DNA from: Odontesthes bonariensis
Taxonomy: Eukaryota > Chordata > Actinopteri > Atheriniformes > Atherinopsidae
Reading direction: 5' to 3'
Length of the DNA stretch: 64,000 bases
Assembly (NCBI RefSeq): GCF_027942865.1
Contig: NC_134515.1
Location: 14,609,227-14,673,226, forward strand
Shown here: one piece after another, positions 50,271 to 63,245 of the stretch
Layout: the number at the start of each line of letters is the position of its first letter
Numbering within the stretch: position 1 is the stretch's first letter
The notes under the pieces: model-generated
What the model was told of the DNA's origin: nothing
What the model saw: only the letters and a program-made list of their open reading frames with translations
Database searches by the model: none
Program-made: the position numbers and the translations under genes

Positions 50271-53200
50271 ATGAGTGAAGGTGAGCAGGAAAACTTTTCT
50301 GTCACATATTGTGGTACTGGTGTTTTCATTCTGCTGCTTATGAATACGGCTTCTCTTTGGGTTACTGCACACAAACTATTTTGAATTATCGAGTATCTAA
50401 TGAGAGTCATAACTGAAATGTCATGTGCAGGAATGGTGGGTGACATGAGATATCTCAGATCTAGAAAACCGAATAACATTGACCCTGCAGTGAGGAATGT
50501 TTGCTGGTGATTTCTTGTGATTTATCATCTGCGATGGAAATGTGAGCAGGGGGGGTTCAGTTTGAATGAAGTCGTTTGACGTCAGATTTTCATGGTTTTA
50601 GTTATACATGTTTTTTATCTGATGTGCCACCAAGCTGTGTTTTCATTCTATCCACATACAGTCTTGGACATTGAGCGCTGTGATCTGAATATTAAGAGCA
50701 ACAGCAGCAGCCATCACACAGAGCTGTATGGAGAGGAGCGTTTGATTGTCAGAAGGGGACAGCCCTTCAGTGTTATCTTACACCTGTCACCGGGCAGCAA
50801 AGAGTTCAGATTGGGTGAAACAAGCTTCACATTCATTGTTGAAACTGGTACTACTCACTCATTACATTTTCCTTTGATTTTATGTGCCAGAAGATGTATT
50901 TGGATGCAGTGTATGCATGCATTTGAAACATTCCCACATGGATTTGTGTCATTCACCTCTGTCTCTAGGTCCATTACCCCGAAAAGAATCTGACACAAAG
51001 GTTTCCTTCAGTCCACAAGACTCCACAGTGGACACTGAGTGGAGTGCATCTGCCACTAATGATCCCACTGGAAACACCTTAACTGTCTCTATCAGTTCCT
51101 CCCCCAATTCCCCCATTGGGCTGTATTCTTTGACTTTAGACCAGTTGGGTCAGAAGACCAGCTTAGGACAATTCACTCTGCTCTTCAATGCTTGGTGCCC
51201 ACGTGAGTCCATAAAACTGTCTTCTGTGATTTACAATGAGTTCAATTAAATTGGCACATTTCACTCCTCTTAAAGTGTGCTGTGTTTCATCTCTGACTTG
51301 TACTGTGTTACCATATACAGTATATACAAAGGAAATAGTTTGAAATGGTCTGAAGGTTTTGGTGTTTTCTCTGTAACAACTAACAGAAGATGCTGTTTTC
51401 CTGCGGAGTGATTTGAAGAGACAGGAGTATGTTTTAGCACAATATGGGCAGATTTACAGAGGAACATATAAAAGGATCAAAGGGAAACCCTGGAACTTTG
51501 GACAGGTATATAAGTATATATAATATATAAGGTATATATTACTTTTTGTCTGTTCGTCACTAATTCTATGTTGAGGCGGTTAATTATCAAATATAATTTT
51601 AGATCTTGAATTTACATAAACCACTTGTGACCTTATTCAAACATTGTTATTCAGCGAGTGGAAAATGTGATCCTCACTTTCTGCTGCACTGATCTTAGGT
51701 CTAATACTCTGTTTTTCTGCAGTTTGAACCAGGAATATTGGATATCTGTCTGAAGATTCTGGATGACAACCCCAAATTTGTTTCTGATGCCGATAAGGAC
51801 ATTTCTGGCAGGAGAAATCCGATCTATGTGACCAGAGTGCTGAGTGCCATGGTAGTACTAATTCATTCATTCATTTTCCTTCTCTGCTTGATCCTGTTGA
51901 GAAGCTGCCTTAATGTGAGAGAAAGGGTACACCCTGGACAGGTTCATCACAGGGCCAGCTCAAATACAAATGATACAAAGCAGTGCCCTAACATGCACCA
52001 ATAATAACACAAAAAAGTCTGGTAAGAAGAAAAAGATTAAGAATTAACTTTATAATGATTATTTACCTAATTGAGACACTAAGGACAGAAAGTAACAGGC
52101 AGTTATAAGGAAAAAAGAGGAAAAATAGAAAGTTTTAATGGGTCGAATTTCAACTTTAGATATGTAGCGATACAAAATTCAACTGCAATTTCATAAATAA
52201 AGTTATGACTAATAGAAATACGTCAATTTAAAATCTACAGAAAGACTTCCGATACAAATAAGCTTTTGAAAGTGACATAAAGAGGAAACTCACTTAGCAT
52301 GCTGCACAACCAAAGCACTTTGTCCCCTTTTGTGTTGAGATGTGAGGTGGAAGCATATAGAAGGTTTGTAAAATGACTGCATTTTCATTATATTCTAGAG
52401 TCTAACAACTGAAATCTTAAAATAAAACCTAAAACTAAGTGTATAGGGTTATAAAAAGGAGACAGAGAAACCAAGGATGCTATCCACGTAAGCCATGAAT
52501 AGCCATCTTTTAACTAAAGATTACCATGGTGCACCAGAAAAGTCTTCTTGCTTTTCTGTATTCAGAGTTTTTGTCACTCTGTAGGACAGCTTCTCTCCTT
52601 CTTTGGGAACTTTCTCTTTCACCCCTGGCAACATTTGTGATAGAAATGAGCAGAAACAAAAGCAGGACTGCTATCAAAATAACAAAACAGCCATGAGCAC
52701 TCTATTACTGCTGCTTGTCAAAAAATAGCCAGAAAGAGAGATTTTTACTGAGTGTTCAAGATTCAGAAGAAGTCATTTTACAATATATTAGACATATTTT
52801 TAGACAATATGATCAAATGCTATATGTAGGTTATGGGAGGTATAGTGCTGAGAATATACTCACAAAGCCAATATCATTAGCATGTTGCAATGTTGTTTTT
52901 TTTCCTTGGTTCTTTGGTTAATGGACTATTCTATGTCTTTCAAAGATAACTTGAACTTAGTTTTCCTTTCACATTGTATTTCTATCTATATGGATTTTTG
53001 AACCTTTTTATATCAACACACAACAGAAACCGCAATAAAGATTAGAAAGTGCTGGCTAATCAGATCACAAACAGAGTTTCACTTCTAGAGTCCTGAAACA
53101 GAAGTTACTGAAACTCCCTCAAACCACTCCCCCAGTCTGCCCTAATTGGTCAGCTCCAGTGTCCTTGACACCCACCGCTGAGCTCTGTTTTTGGAGGCAT

Positions 53201-56200
53201 TTTTTTGGATGGAAAATTATTCTGACTGCAAATTAAATCATGAACATTTAAAACTGCTTTCCAAGAAATACCAAAGCATTTCCACAGGTCCTGACTCTCC
53301 ATGAGACTGTTATCGGAAAACAGAGTCTCTTCAGTCAAAGGCTTCTTCAGTTTGGATGCAAAACGGACCGCTACAGGAAATCTTTCCTGCCCACAGCCAT
53401 CAGCATCTATAATAACTCCTTGATTTAATTGAGTTACATCAACATTTAATTTCCCTCTGGGAAAAATAAAGTATTTTTGAATTGAATTGAATTGAATTGA
53501 ACTACCATTCACTTGTGATCCTCCTCTGGTGTGATTCCTCTTTTCTCCCCTCTGCCTTTGCCCACAGATCAACAGCAATGATGACAACGGTGTGCTGGTG
53601 GGAGAGTGGGAAGAGTTTTCAGGTGGGACTCATCCTGGACAGTGGATCGGTAGCGGGGACATTCTGCGTCAGTGGGCAGAAAGTGGTCCAGTCTGCTATG
53701 GCCAGTGTTGGGTCTTTGCTGCCATAGCTTGCACAGGTTGTACAGTGTACACTGCATTCATTGCATTTGAGGTGACTGTATGTGTATTCAAACAGACTGT
53801 TCCATCCATTTATTCTTGCTTTTCTTGGGGTTTTAATCTTTTAGTTTTGTTTTTCAAAGATAACAATCATATTTCATAATGCATTCTTTTTAATTAAAAC
53901 ATAAAATTCAGAGATTCTTTTTCTATTTTACAGTCTATATAATAAGTAAAACATCCATCACACAGAACCAAGAAACTTCATACTACTTTAATCCTCCACA
54001 CCCCCTGCACTGCTAACAAATCCCAGCCTTCTAATCGAAAGCCTAAATTTAGAGTCTTATCTCACAGCTTAATTTCTGTCTGCTCTGTTTAACATTTTAG
54101 ATAATGTCTTCATTGTTTCTATTTGATGACAGACACTATCACAAGAATGTGCTTTAATGTGGTGCATTGATGTAAAGTGGCTCTCCTCCTCCTCCTTCAG
54201 TGTCCCGTGCTCTGGGCATCCCGTGTCGAGTGGTTACTAACTTTGGATCAGCTCACGACGGTAATGCCAACCTGATGATAGAAAACCTTTATGATGAAGA
54301 TGGTGAAAGGATTCATGGAGAAGACTCAGTATGGTGAGTGGTTACAGGTTGTAACACATACTGTATACAATAATACAAGTTAGTGCATCCCGTTTGACAT
54401 ATTTTCATGTGCCTTTAATCCTACATCATGGAATAAAATGGTGATGTCATGGACCTTTGTCTTACAATTTTTTTTCAGGAACTTCCATGTTTGGGTGGAT
54501 AGCTGGATGACTCGTCCAGATTTGGGGAATGACTTTGATGGATGGCAAACCAGTGACCCAACACCACAGGAGAAAAGTGATGGTAATAAAGAAACAAAAG
54601 ACATTATATTAAAAATAAATCATCCCAGGATTAATTATTCAATTCCTCCATTAAGATTGCACATGATGAGTTGCATGCAATGTCACAGTATTTGACCACA
54701 GCAGTCACAGGTATGGCATACATCAGACTTATGATAGATGTGTTTGGCATGTCCACATGGCTCTGCTCAGACTGCTGTCCTTGACTCTGTGAAAACATTC
54801 AGTTTTATTTTTACTTCCGACCCTGACACAAATCATCGGTCCTCTCTACTTGACTCACACACAAAATATGACATAGATGTACCCATTTGCTAAATGTTTA
54901 TATTTGGGATCTTGTGACCTTTTACTACTACCTCATTTGGTATTGATATGCTGACAGCTAAATGTTCCTTTTCTGGATGTGTGATGCTGTTAGGTGTTTT
55001 CTGTTGTGGACCTGCCTCACTGAAGGCCATCAGGGAAGGAGAGGTGACCACGAAATATGACGCACCATTTATTTTTGCCGAGGTGAGTTTAGGCTCCTGT
55101 CTTACTCTTACACAATAAAAAAATCCAACATGTGAACACAGTTCTTGTTCACACTGTTGACTCTGTAAACTTTGATGGTTTCATTCAGTCCTAGTGTATG
55201 GTTCCAATTACTGCCACATATTTTAAGCAACACTGTGTTTGTGCATGTGCTGCATATTTAGAAAGATATCTCTTTCTGATGTTGTTAGTTTAATGCTAAT
55301 TTAAAATTGAGTACAATTGTTTTATTCAGCCTACTGCCTGTTAGCAGTAAAGTCTGTATATTCATATATTGTTTGGTGCCATCTTCTGTATGGACTCAGG
55401 TGAACGCTGATGTTGAGGACTTGGTGCGCCTATCTAATGGAAAGTTTGTCGCGTTCAGTGGATCGACGAAGTCTGTTGGACGTTTTATCAGCACCAAAGC
55501 TGTTGGCTCAAATGAGAGACATGACATCACTCATCAGTACAAGTATAAAGAAGGTACAGAAGTGTCACATACACATGCCATGACTCCAAACCACAAATTA
55601 AGTTAAAACCACGGCAGTTAGATCAACATTTTAATTAGATTATTATACTATACCATTACTCTCTTTCATTTGTGCTGGTATGTTATAGTTTTGCCCCAGC
55701 ATGATATTATCCTCCACCTGATGTGAACACCACATCAGAATCTCACAGTGCAGCCAGGGATACAGACACATGGCATACTAACAATATTCAAAGATGTAAA
55801 TCTTTATTTTCTCTCAACAGTGTGCAGATACACAAAAATAGACTTTTTTTTTTCTTTTGTCTAAAAATGGGCTTACTCTCACACGAGCAGGGAAATAGAG
55901 TCCAACACATCTAGTTTCAATTAAAACTTTTTTGTAAACCTGATGGTTTTCAGGCTCGAAAGAGGAGAGGAAGGTGTATGAGAAGGCCCGGCACCACAAC
56001 AAGCTACAGCAAAAAGGAGAAGAACCAGGAATTCATCTCAAGGTTTTTGTACAGTTTATTTACGTACTCGGAGCAGGGAAAATATTAAAATAGATGTTTA
56101 TACAAATAATAGAAGATAACCTGAATTGATATTTGCTTGACACACCAATAGAGCTACAGAAACAAATGTACCCACACTCCAAAAAAACAAAAAACGTACT

Positions 56201-58657
56201 AACATATACTGTAGGTACGGAAATTACACAGAGTATGCTACCCAAAGGCAAATGCCTTGTTTCAGATATTAAAGAAACAGATTATGCTGCTTTAGCTTTA
56301 ACACACTCCCAAAACTTTGATGTGGAAGTTTTGATAAGATTTGGTTGCATGTATATATTTTCCTGAATATTAACAAACCATTTCTGTAATATTCAAGAGT
56401 TATTTGCCTGTATTTAGTCTAGATGTATTAAATATCAAAATATATATTCTTATGGATTTTTGATCAATTTGACATCAACATTTCTAATTCTCATCTAAGA
56501 TCAAGCTCGCTGACAACATGATCGTGGGCTCAAACTTTGAGGTGTACACTATTATCAAGAACAACCACATGGAAGCAAGAGCCTGCACCTTCCTCTTCTT
56601 TGCCAGAGCAATGGGCTACAATGGAAAACTTGGAGACAACTGTGGATTTTTGTCAGAAAAAGTAGAGGTTCCATCTGAAGGAGGTTTGTTCTTGGCCAAG
56701 TGTGAGCTCTTGACTCTGCCTCATCTGTCAAAAACACTGTAAACAGTAAAAATATATACATACTTGTACGTGTGTGTCTGTGTTTTCAGAAAAGCGTATT
56801 TCCCTCAAGCTGGAGTATGACCTGTATGGAAAAGCAATCACTTCTGACAGGATGATCCAGTTGTCAGCCATCACCATCGACAAGCAGACCATAGATTACA
56901 ATAAAGCTGAGAAGACTATTGTGCTAGATGAGCCGGAAATAGAGATCAAGGTAAGAATAGACAAGATGTCCTTTTTTTTTTACATTTATCACAGTAATCG
57001 AAAAAACTAAGCATAAGAGGGAAGAATTGTCCACATAACTCATGGCATCAATAAACTGTTTATTCCATTTTCTATTTGACATACAAATAGAAAATGTGTC
57101 ATTACACATCTTAATTTGAATGGCTCAGAGGCCCAAACATCGTTTGGGCTATTTTACCAAAACTGCATAGCTTTTCATGTGATTTCTGGGTCTATCAGGC
57201 GTCTAATTCACTCTAAATATCTGTTATAGCTTCCACAGATAAAGTTTCTGAATCGTTAAGTCAATTTAATCATTTAATTTTCTCGCACATATCCAGTTAG
57301 AGGTCCACAATGTAGGATGCGATCAAATCAAGCAAACATAAATAAATACACATAGTGTACCACCCCTCTCATTCCAAGTTCCCCCAAGCATGTAGAACTA
57401 TGTGGGCACCAAAATACTCAAAACTCTCGTAAAGGTTTGCTCTAGAACAAGTGTTTTTGTTCAAGGGGTATTTAAGCTAAATTAAAATGTGATGGAAAAA
57501 ATCATATGGACTCAAAGGGGCTGCCTTAAGGTAACTTTTTGCAAAAATTTTCAGAAAAGTCTAAAGTGTGACATACTGTATACAAATTCAATCAGACCTT
57601 AACGACCAAAGGAAAAGATCAAGTCCTCCAGATAGATCAAACTATAACTCTTGCTTCAGCGGTAAATGTCACCAGTGTCTGGGTGACAATACAGTTACTG
57701 TCTGTCGTAGCTATATAGTGTTTTATCGTCCCTTAATTTTCCATTACAGGAAACACAACAATTCTCATTTTCACATATCTGTTCAAATCATAGTTATGTG
57801 TTGTATTGTATTTTTGCTAACAGATTGACCTAAATGTTGCATACTGTAAAGGTTATTTATCATTTTCTTCAATCTCATCTAGCTGTATGTCACTGGACCC
57901 TGGATGCAATTTGTCCTTTATATGCTCGTCCACTTCCACTAAAGATTGCATCTGTCTGAAAGTCAGTTATAAAGTAAAAGATAAAATTTATGTAAGGAGT
58001 CCTATATGCTTTGACTCACCTTCTTAAAGTATTGATACTGATGCTGTTGTTAATAGTACAACTCAAAAAAATATTTGAGCATAAGCATTGATCCGTTCTT
58101 TTTTTGTCTGGCAAGTTATTTAATTGCACAGTCTTTAATGAGGCTTTAATCAGTTGCAGCACTATATAATCCCTGATATAATGTAACCTGAACTCTTCTC
58201 TGCAGCTGGTGGGTGAAGCCACATTGAACGAGCCTGTGAAAACAGAGCTGACACTGTTGAACCCTTTACCAGAACCACTGCAGGACTGCAGCTTTACTAT
58301 AGAGGGTGTTGGACTCACAGATGGCAGACCCATAACAGCAAAGTATGCAATCCAACAACAGGGTTTTTTACACTGTTTTTGTCACATTTAAATCAGATTG
58401 AAGTGGATGATTAGTTTCATGTATGGTCGTATTTGTATTTTGATTAATTGAATTTCTTTATTTGTTCTGGATGCAGTTGCTCATTGTAAACTCGGTTTGA
58501 TTCTTACAGGATTGGGACTGTGGACCCCAAACAAGAAGCCAAGGCCAACATTGAGTTCAAGCCAACCATTGCTGGCTCTGGTGCACTCCTGGTGAACTTT
58601 GATAGCAATAAACTGAAGAACATCAAGAGCTTCATCAGTGTTGTTGTGAGAGAATGA
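50271..58657 (+). CDS. tgm2-like: Transglutaminase 2-like (protein-glutamine gamma-glutamyltransferase)
   Basis: Calcium-dependent enzyme that joins protein glutamine and lysine side chains. Fifteen coding exons in agreeing phase: 50271-50280, 50662-50847, 50969-51202, 51387-51505, 51723-51851, 53568-53736, 54201-54333, 54479-54582, 54994-55082, 55400-55553, 55954-56042, 56500-56683, 56790-56950, 58206-58342, 58510-58657; total 2046 nt, 681 residues, near the usual 680-690. Domains: N-terminal beta-sandwich (1-135), catalytic core (135-455), two C-terminal beta-barrels. Catalytic residues are Cys273 (YGQCWVFAA), His330 (NFHVWVDSW) and Asp353 (SDPTPQEK), with Trp240 as the oxyanion Trp. No signal peptide, so cytosolic. 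Cys365-Cys366 form the FCCGP pair, but the redox partner equivalent to human TGM2 Cys230 is Ser229, and residues that bind GTP in TGM2 look changed. Paralogue identity within fish tgm2/tgm2l/tgm5-like genes is uncertain. Confidence 0.93.
51862..51990 (-). repeat. Inverted LINE/SINE tail remnant in a transglutaminase intron
   Basis: Starts with ATTCATTCATTCATT and continues with text that, reverse-complemented, contains GGCCCTGTGATGAACCTG and TCCAGGGTGTACCC, the common fish tail. Only part of it remains. It begins about ten bases after the donor at 51852. Confidence 0.6.
53297..53503 (+). mobile_element. LINE 3' terminus with GAATT microsatellite
   Basis: The plus frame contains [19 protein letters not shown] and ends soon after YNNSLI. 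It is followed by TTTCCCTCTGGGAAAAATAAAG and (GAATT)n at 53478-53501. This is the C-terminus and tail of an L2/Rex1-type LINE. It lies only 64 bases before transglutaminase exon 53568-53736, which carries the catalytic Cys. Confidence 0.7.
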
Positions 58658-58701
58658 GCCAGTATACAATCAAACAGAGCTAACAGATTTTATTTTATTT
58701 T

Positions 58702-58722
58702 CCTTTTCCTTTTCCTTTTCCT
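58702..58722. repeat. (CCTTTT)n tract in the transglutaminase 3' UTR
   Basis: Three to four tandem copies of CCTTTT, about 45 bases after the stop codon. Confidence 0.9.
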
Positions 58723-58839
58723 TGTTTTTTTTTGCTAATATTTAAACGATTAACAGTGTTAAATAATTAGCCAATGTCTTTTTATCTTTTTATCTACTTA
58801 TAATTTGTATCCACTTAATATACTGGAACATGCTACATT

Positions 58840-58845
58840 ATTAAA
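58840..58845 (+). terminator. Poly(A) signal candidate of the transglutaminase gene
   Basis: ATTAAA about 180 bases after the stop codon, followed by a GT-rich stretch near 58890. A canonical AATAAA at 59253-59258 could serve as a longer alternative. Confidence 0.4.
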
Positions 58846-60938
58846 CTATCCAAACTAATAACCTTTGAGTAATTTTCTTTAAAAAGGTGCTGTGCCTCTG
58901 CAGTGAGCTGCAACACAACAAATCATTTGCAGAATAATCAGATTGTGTTATGGACTCAGTACTTTCACTTCTATGAATAATGATAAAGGTTGAATTTATT
59001 TACATTTGGCAAGAATCCATTGTGAATTTAAAGACACTGACAAAGTTGTGCATACTGTACAATTGCTGTTAGGCACAGTGTTTAGTTGTTTTGTGGGTGT
59101 TTGTGAACCTGCAAAGTAAAAAAAAACAAAGTGTATATCACCCCCTCTTGGACAGTTAGTCACATTACATTGCCTACATTAATGCTAAAATTTTACACTG
59201 TAGCATCTCTGTATAATTTTTGGCATTTTATATCACCTAGAGTTTATATATAAATAAACCCACTCATGTCTATCTAACTATATACAATATCTATGTACAT
59301 TAAACAGCATAAATGCTCAATATCTTAATTCTACAGTCCAGAAAAATACCTTGCAAGGTAGCATGCTTGTGGCCTACAATAAATGATAGAAACTTGAGTA
59401 TGTGTTGAAATTACAGTAAATCTGATCATGAACTATGACTTATGAGTCCAAAAGTGTCACTTACATCAACAGAGTCCTGCTCTCTGCATAGTTTATCTAC
59501 TCTGTCATTCCTCAGATGCGATTATTAGCGATTATCATTAGTGTTGAATAAACCAATGAATAATTCTTTTACGCATAAAAGAGGGCTGAATGTTTCCAGT
59601 TGTGTTTTCCTGAAATGGTAAAGGAAGAGAAGAGAGCTGTCTGAGAGTCTCTACGAGATTACAACTAAAGAAAAAAATTAAACAAGAACCTTCCAGATGC
59701 CAACAGGAAACCTTTTTAAGCTGTCATTTTTCTCAAAGGTTTTCCCATCGAGTTTTAGTAAAGGATGTCTGGGGTACATTTTGTGTTTACATTTGTTCTT
59801 GTGTACTCTAAAACATAAATAATAATTTAATTAATATTATTAGCAGCATTTTGGTCAACTAGAAATTGCTGATACGTCAGATCATCTGAGGCTAATTCTT
59901 AATGATAATGATAATGAGAGACTTTATTAATCCCCAATGGGGAAATTAAAATGCCACCTGGTCATCCACACAGCACATAACAAACACATTGACAAACACA
60001 TAATAAATAAATAAGAGCTAAAAATAACTAAGAAACAAGAAACAAGAAACAGTCCATCATAAAAACACACAAAGAATCACCACAACAAGTAAAGACACAT
60101 AAAACCACTAAAAAAGCGCACTCAGCAGCTGTTGTTCTTCCTCATCAGTATGCCTATAGCTGTTTACAGTTGTGTGATAAGCAGGACTTGACCTAATTTT
60201 TACTTTGCATATTCATTTTGACCTCATCCTGGCCAATGGCCAGGTCATCCTGTTTTGCACTGGGGACAGGAAAATTACCTAAAGAGGTGAGATGAGCTGA
60301 TGGAGCTGAAACCACAACAGAGTTTGCTTCTGGGCTGGATGGACGTTGACTGTTAGCTGGCTGACAGTCATCCTTTTTTGGTTAAGATTTGTTATTCTGA
60401 GGCTGAAAGCGCTCACTGATCTCTTCTTCTGCAATATCAGTAATGGTGTTTAATAACTGCAGCAAAACAGTTAAAGCCTTTTCACTCAGACTTCTTCAAG
60501 ATAAGCCAGTCTAACCTTTTCCTGGATAGACTGGGCCATGTGTGTGTAGGAAGTGATGACATCTTGCAGGATAAAGTGCAAATAACTTCAAATTCCATAC
60601 ACCCACCTCTCCTTCTCCTTCCAAACATGTAGAAAAAAAATTATGGTGGCCAAGAAAAATGCCTCGGAGCTTGTATTGGTTCATTCGATTTGAAGTACAC
60701 TGGTAAAATTGCTTGATCTAAGGGTAACAAAAACAACTTTTTTTTTCATGATTCTATGCAAATACAATGATAGTTATGAATATTATATTGCATTTCTGTC
60801 TACATCATCATCCTAAATGTAACACTAGACCTTCTCTGAAATCTGAAAATAATCGCAGATTGAATTCCTGATGAGTTAAACTTGATGGACATCGACAGGC
60901 ACGAAGACCAATTCATTTTGCTGGACACTAAAAAGTAT
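58846..60938. other. Intergenic DNA between the convergent transglutaminase and actinoporin-like genes
   Basis: About 2.1 kb of AT-rich DNA, possibly including a longer transglutaminase 3' UTR (AATAAA at 59253) and the inverted LINE tail near 59900. No exon-like frame was found. Confidence 0.45.
59900..59965 (-). repeat. LINE 3' tail remnant, inverted
   Basis: Reverse complement reads TTTCCCCATTGGGGATTAAT then AAAGTCTCTCATTATCATT, a typical fish LINE tail with an (ATTATC)-like end. The AT-rich stretch to about 60115 may be older parts of the same insertion. Confidence 0.55.
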
Positions 60939-60944
60939 TTTATT
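60939..60944 (-). terminator. Poly(A) signal of the actinoporin-like gene
   Basis: AATAAA on the minus strand, about 155 bases downstream of the TAG at 61098. Position and orientation fit; not otherwise tested. Confidence 0.45.
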
Positions 60945-61097
60945 TTTGATTTGGTGTCAAATTTCTAATACCACACCTGAGATCATCAGTACTGCATATA
61001 CAATCATCTCTTTCAACTTTGCTATTTGACCATCACATGTTTATCAAGTTTACAGCTGAACATGTGGCTCATAACTGTACAATCGTCCTTCTTTTAA

Positions 61098-62647
61098 CTA
61101 GTAGAATCCAGCATCACTGATGTCCACCCTCAGGTCTGCTTCACCAGAGTCTGACATGGAGGCACTGACAATAATAAAGTCACCCTCATAAGAAATGCTG
61201 GAGCCGTCAGCCTTTCCCCTTACAAAGCTATTTTCACTTCCATTGTACATCGTACGATAAAGATCGTGGTCACAGTTGCTTCCTTTGTCAAAGATCCCCA
61301 CAGCACACCAGTTGGAGTAAAGGATTCGGTCATAAGGCACAGAGAACATGACAGCCATGATGTGGCTGTAGTCATTCAAGTCAGCGTTGAAAAAATCATA
61401 TGTGAAGACGCCAACAGCTCCCGTGGCAGCGCCAGTGGTCTTGTTGAACAGCGTTTTGACAGCCGAGCAGGGACCAACCATGGATGGCAAAGGGGTTTCA
61501 CAGTAACCACTCTCAGTAAACACCCTGAAAATAGAGACCAAACAAATCAGATTGGTCTAAAGAAAGTGTTTTACAGAGAAGCATCTTGTAGGTTGTGCAG
61601 TAATATCAACTGAGGATAAAAAATTATTTGGACACTTGTGTATTCTACCTGCACTGTACATGAGAGTTCATTCTGCTACAAGAGCTTTATTGCAGATGGT
61701 AATTCATTCACAATCAGTATCCTGTTTCCAAAGTGCTGAATGTGGTCAAAGCTATGGTTTAAGATGCCTTTTAATGAAACTGACAAAGTTGTCATTTGTG
61801 ACAACTTTATCCAAAAGTTTCAATGAACTCTCGCAGACCTGTAGTGTAGTCATTGTAACATGGAAAATGGGTAGTTTTTGACTAACATACACTGATGTGG
61901 ACTTCAATTAAACTGCATGATGATATTAACATGTCAGGAGGATTGGAGGCATTCAGGATTCTCCAGTAAAATTAAGTTTAAACAATGGTCAATATTCTTC
62001 TTGAATTCAACAATGATTAACAAGCAGTAACAAACAGTTTACTGAAGTAGCTACGTGGCTTAGAAATAAGATGTGTGTGACCTTCTGCAAGTAGCTGGTG
62101 TGTGTTTAGTGAATGTGCCCAACTTGATAAATGGGCTGGCTTGTTTTACTTGCCATGACGTCAGAGTGGTTCTTTGTGTTCTCTTAAGCTACAGCTTGTT
62201 GAGCTTTCTGTTGCAAAGTATGTTAAAGCCGTATACATCAAGGCCAAATATCTGTTAATTGTATTGTTGGAGTACTACATTGATCAAGGCAGATTTTTAC
62301 ATTTGTAAGCTTAACTGAGACTAATAATCGCTGCTTGATGAAAGATTGCATCAACTACGATGCTTGATCCTCTCAACACAGGGGGGAAACCAGGAAATAG
62401 TCAGACCCTGACTAAAATACAGAATAACAAATACTCAGTGATCCACTTTCTGCTTTTGTTTGTCATACATGTCACTGCATGCTATGGGCATCACAGAAGT
62501 ATTTCTACTTAAGTTACGCTTGAATGTACTGCATCTTTAATTCTTTAAGACTGTTAGAGATAGAAAAGCAACACGTCACCTTGGGTTGGCCAGAGTGTAG
62601 CAGTTTGAGTTATTGGTAACCTTAACAGAGCAGTGGCGATGAGGCAT
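61098..62647 (-). CDS. Actinoporin-fold (actinoporin-like) protein
   Basis: Two exons on the minus strand: 62647-62580 (inferred Met, 22 codons plus 2 nt) and 61524-61098, joined through good GT-AG sites (AAG|gtgacg; ttttcag|GG) in phase; about 164 residues, stop TAG. The fold is recognised from TESGYC near the exon 2 start, TGAVGVFTYD, and the segment SVPYD..LYSNW, which in sea-anemone actinoporins forms the aromatic phosphocholine-binding cluster. Those toxins insert an N-terminal amphipathic helix into sphingomyelin membranes. Here the second Trp of the NWW motif is Cys, and an RGK stands where actinoporins have RGD. The C-terminal beta-strand (ADLRVDI) is intact. Vertebrate members exist in fish; their function is poorly known, and this sequence does not show pore formation. 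Open frames upstream suggest further 5' exons. Confidence 0.8.
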
Positions 62648-63105
62648 CGTGCTGAGGCGGGGGGAGTGGTGAGAAGACAAGATGGTAGCTGCAAACTACA
62701 ATCAAGACAGAAACATTTCAGTGACATACAATGAATTAGAAAAAGAGCTATTCATAAGTAAGTGGGAAACAGTTTTAAAATGCTGATATTTGGAGGGATT
62801 CATATAGACTATTATGTTGGCCCTGAAAGACTAATTATAAAGGATGTATTTGCATTTTTTAATTAATCATGTATGGATCTATTAGACTAGACCCATCAAA
62901 CATTTAAAGTCACCAGCAATCCCTTGAATCTTAAAGAGATAAATGTGACTAAAACACAACTCTCAGGAACTCTCAGATCTAAGGCAAAGGAAACTCTAAA
63001 ACAAGATGGATGAAAACATTCACCTGATAAGATGTAAAACTTTGTGATGTCAGCAACCTCAACTCACACTTATAAAGACTACACATTTAAGAGCATACTA
63101 CTTAC

Positions 63106-63245
63106 CTTCGTTTGGTCTGCCAAGTCAAAGAAGCCTGAACTAGTAGCCTGAGCTGACAGATTGGTGCTCTGGGTTTCAAACAGAATGCAGTCAAACAGCA
63201 CATGAGTTCCCTTCCCACCAGGTTTTATTGACCCAGGTAATCAGG
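63106..63245 (-). other. Possible upstream coding exon of the actinoporin-like gene
   Basis: On the minus strand an open frame ends at ACGAAG|gtaag, a strong donor at 63106. It can join in phase to the 62580-62695 exon if the acceptor is the tgtag just beyond 62695; that acceptor also keeps the frame open through the inferred Met at 62647. The upper boundary is unclear and no convincing Met is seen, so the true start may lie to the right of the window or in a further exon. Confidence 0.35.
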
